This document shows positions 62,869-64,000 of a DNA stretch of 64,000 nucleotides, in pieces. Every line of letters starts with the position of its first letter. Positions within the stretch are counted from its first letter, which is position 1. Under the pieces are notes generated by a model, which was given only the letters and a program-made list of their open reading frames with translations, searched no databases and was not told the DNA's origin. This DNA comes from Caldicoprobacter algeriensis (lineage in GTDB: Bacteria; Bacillota; Clostridia; Caldicoprobacterales; Caldicoprobacteraceae): NCBI RefSeq assembly GCF_023838525.1, contig NZ_JAHUQD010000004.1:62001-126000 (forward strand). Reading direction: 5' to 3'. The position numbers and the translations under genes were made by a program.

Positions 62869-63291
62869 TTAAAATACATCGTCATCCTCTTGTGGAGGAT
62901 TGACTATTAGCCTCCAGTCCAAATCGCCGCGCTCCAGAGCCTTAACCATAACCTCTGCTGTAGCCAGATTGGTGGCCAGGGGAATATTATGCACATCGCA
63001 CAGCCTTAGCAGCGCGTTGACATCGGGCTCATGGGGCTGCGCCGTCAGCGGGTCCCGCAAAAATATGACCAAATCGATCTTGTTGTAAGCCACCCTGGCG
63101 CCTATCTGCTGATCTCCTCCCAGAGGGCCGGAAAGGAAACGATGCACCGGCAGACCCGTCGCCTCTGCGATCAGCTTTCCTGTGGTGCCGGTGGCGCACA
63201 GCTTATGCTTTCCCAAAATATGTTTATAGGCCACACAAAAGTTGACCATGTCCTCTTTCTTCTTATCGTGGGCAATCAAAGCAATATTCAC
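62869..63291 (-). CDS. mgsA: Methylglyoxal synthase
   Basis: 140 residues: [17 protein letters not shown] (active-site His), TGTTGKLI, the [15 protein letters not shown] block with the catalytic Asp, [14 protein letters not shown] and [12 protein letters not shown]. It converts dihydroxyacetone phosphate to methylglyoxal plus phosphate, bypassing lower glycolysis when phosphate is short. It lies between rodA and spoIVFA-like genes as in many Clostridia. Confidence 0.95.
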   Translation of the reverse strand: MNIALIAHDKKKEDMVNFCVAYKHILGKHKLCATGTTGKLIAEATGLPVHRFLSGPLGGDQQIGARVAYNKIDLVIFLRDPLTAQPHEPDVNALLRLCDVHNIPLATNLATAEVMVKALERGDLDWRLIVNPPQEDDDVF

Positions 63292-63324
63292 GTCCCTTAC
63301 CCCCTGAACAATCTTGCTTACCCC

Positions 63325-64000
63325 TTAGAAATTTATCTTTTGCCTGCGCATACCCACGTTGAGCACCAAACCGTATGCAATCATATTTGTAATCATGGAA
63401 CTCCCACCATAGCTCATGAATGGAAGGGGTATTCCAGTGACGGGCATCAAGCCCATGGTCATGCCGATGTTCTCAAATATATGAAACACCATCATGGATA
63501 CCACGCCAATGACCAAAAAGCTGCCAAAGCTGTCCTTGGCTTTGGTGGCCAAATATATGGTCCTCAAAATGAGGCACAGGTACAGGCATATTATTATAGC
63601 TCCCCCTATGAAGCCAAGTGCTTCCACTGTCACCGAAAAAATAAAGTCGGTATTTTTAGCCGGAACAAAATTGAGCTGGCTTAAAGTGTTGTCGGTCAAA
63701 ATCCCTTTACCGTATATTCTACCGGAACCTATGGCAATTATCGACTGGATGACGTGATAGCCTGCACCCAAGGGGTCCATACCGGGATTTAAAAACACCA
63801 GGATACGATTTTTCTGCACATCCGACAGCAGTCCATACCACATAATCGGCACAGTGGCAATCCCTGCTCCAATTATGCCCAGCAAGAGCTTATAATTGAT
63901 GCCTGCAACGAAAACCATTCCGAATAGTATCGCTATAAACACCATGGCCGTACCAAAGTCGGGCTGATCTATGATGAGCACCAGAGGAATGACAAGCCTG
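63325..64000 (-). CDS. RodA/FtsW/SpoVE family glycosyltransferase, C-terminal part (cut by window edge)
   Basis: About 225 residues reach the right edge without a start. Visible family blocks are DQPDFGTAMVF (catalytic-region Asp), YHVIQSIIAIGSGRIYGKGI, FVPAKNTDFIFSVTVEALGF, IFENIGMTMGLMPVTGIPLP and FMSYGGSSMITNMIAYGLVLN. It polymerises lipid II with a cognate class B PBP. Proximity to mgsA and the SpoIVF-like genes favours RodA over FtsW. Confidence 0.92.
   Translation of the reverse strand, partial: RLVIPLVLIIDQPDFGTAMVFIAILFGMVFVAGINYKLLLGIIGAGIATVPIMWYGLLSDVQKNRILVFLNPGMDPLGAGYHVIQSIIAIGSGRIYGKGILTDNTLSQLNFVPAKNTDFIFSVTVEALGFIGGAIIICLYLCLILRTIYLATKAKDSFGSFLVIGVVSMMVFHIFENIGMTMGLMPVTGIPLPFMSYGGSSMITNMIAYGLVLNVGMRRQKINF

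Noticed and set aside
62703-62885. Minus-strand frame beginning near the mgsA end (FGSGKRGIRKKRAQ...)
   Set aside because: It overlaps the SpoIVFA-like start in another frame, and its basic composition mirrors the Arg/Lys-rich N-terminus of the real gene.

Overview
The window looks like a chromosomal segment of an anaerobic, endospore-forming Clostridia member, possibly of the thermophilic Thermoanaerobacterales/Caldicoprobacter type. The evidence is a Spo0E-like peptide, an alpha/beta-type small acid-soluble spore protein, a SpoIVFA/SpoIVFB-like pair, the single-chain clostridial PurL, an ECF cobalt/nickel transporter, an FMN riboswitch of Firmicutes type, consistently strong purine-rich ribosome binding sites and frequent GTG/TTG starts. 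The genus is an inference. Most genes lie on the minus strand, and many are coupled by 1-20 nt overlaps.

Layout. 1-2.7 kb: 5' end of purL, a GntR (YtrA-type) regulator followed by the first 25 codons of a decayed ABC ATPase, a Spo0E-like/diguanylate cyclase pair and an XRE regulator. 2.8-8.9 kb: an OmpR-type two-component system, a fusion of HMA domain, TauE/SafE-like membrane domain and two Cys/Met cupredoxin-like domains, a tiny LDCC-motif protein and a LysM-G5-NlpC/P60 cell-wall hydrolase. 9-12.4 kb: a LacI regulator divergent from a SASA-type esterase. 12.5-16.2 kb: a TetR-controlled MacB/FtsX-type ABC system with clear operators. 16.3-18.4 kb: an IS1634-type insertion sequence and what may be the end of a second, IS21-like element. 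18.4-24.1 kb: glmS (no glmS ribozyme seen), a tandem HD/HD-GYP protein and cbiMQO.

24.3-28.2 kb holds the most unusual gene: a protein of about 1300 residues with six tandem ~92-residue modules of no family I recognise in front of a UPF1/DNA2-like SF1 helicase. 28.2-33.5 kb: DUF378 protein, spore protein, CBS protein, a cluster of DnaA boxes, and the t6A genes tsaD, tsaB and tsaE with rimI. 33.5-36.8 kb: RibU with its FMN riboswitch, an oxidoreductase and an amidohydrolase. 37-40 kb: radC, speE, a Fur-family regulator and thrB. 40.1-46.2 kb: HAD hydrolase, phosphoglucomutase, galU and a long beta-CASP metallo-beta-lactamase protein with a duplicated C-terminal module. 46.5-50.7 kb: ABC exporter and recQ. 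50.9-56.5 kb: alpha-glucan genes (GH13 amylase, glgA, glgB). 56.8-64 kb: rng, DUF2344 protein, TIGR03960-type radical SAM protein, SpoIVFB-like and SpoIVFA-like proteins, mgsA and the 3' part of a RodA/FtsW gene, an order common around the cell-shape/division cluster of Clostridia.

Functional themes are sporulation and cell wall (Spo0E, SASP, SpoIVFA/B, NlpC, RodA), metal handling (HMA/SafE fusion, LDCC, CbiMQO, Fur), storage glucan metabolism (phosphoglucomutase, GalU, GlgA, GlgB, amylase) and tRNA t6A synthesis. Most promoters, operators and terminators listed were read directly from the sequence. No tRNA, rRNA or CRISPR array was seen.
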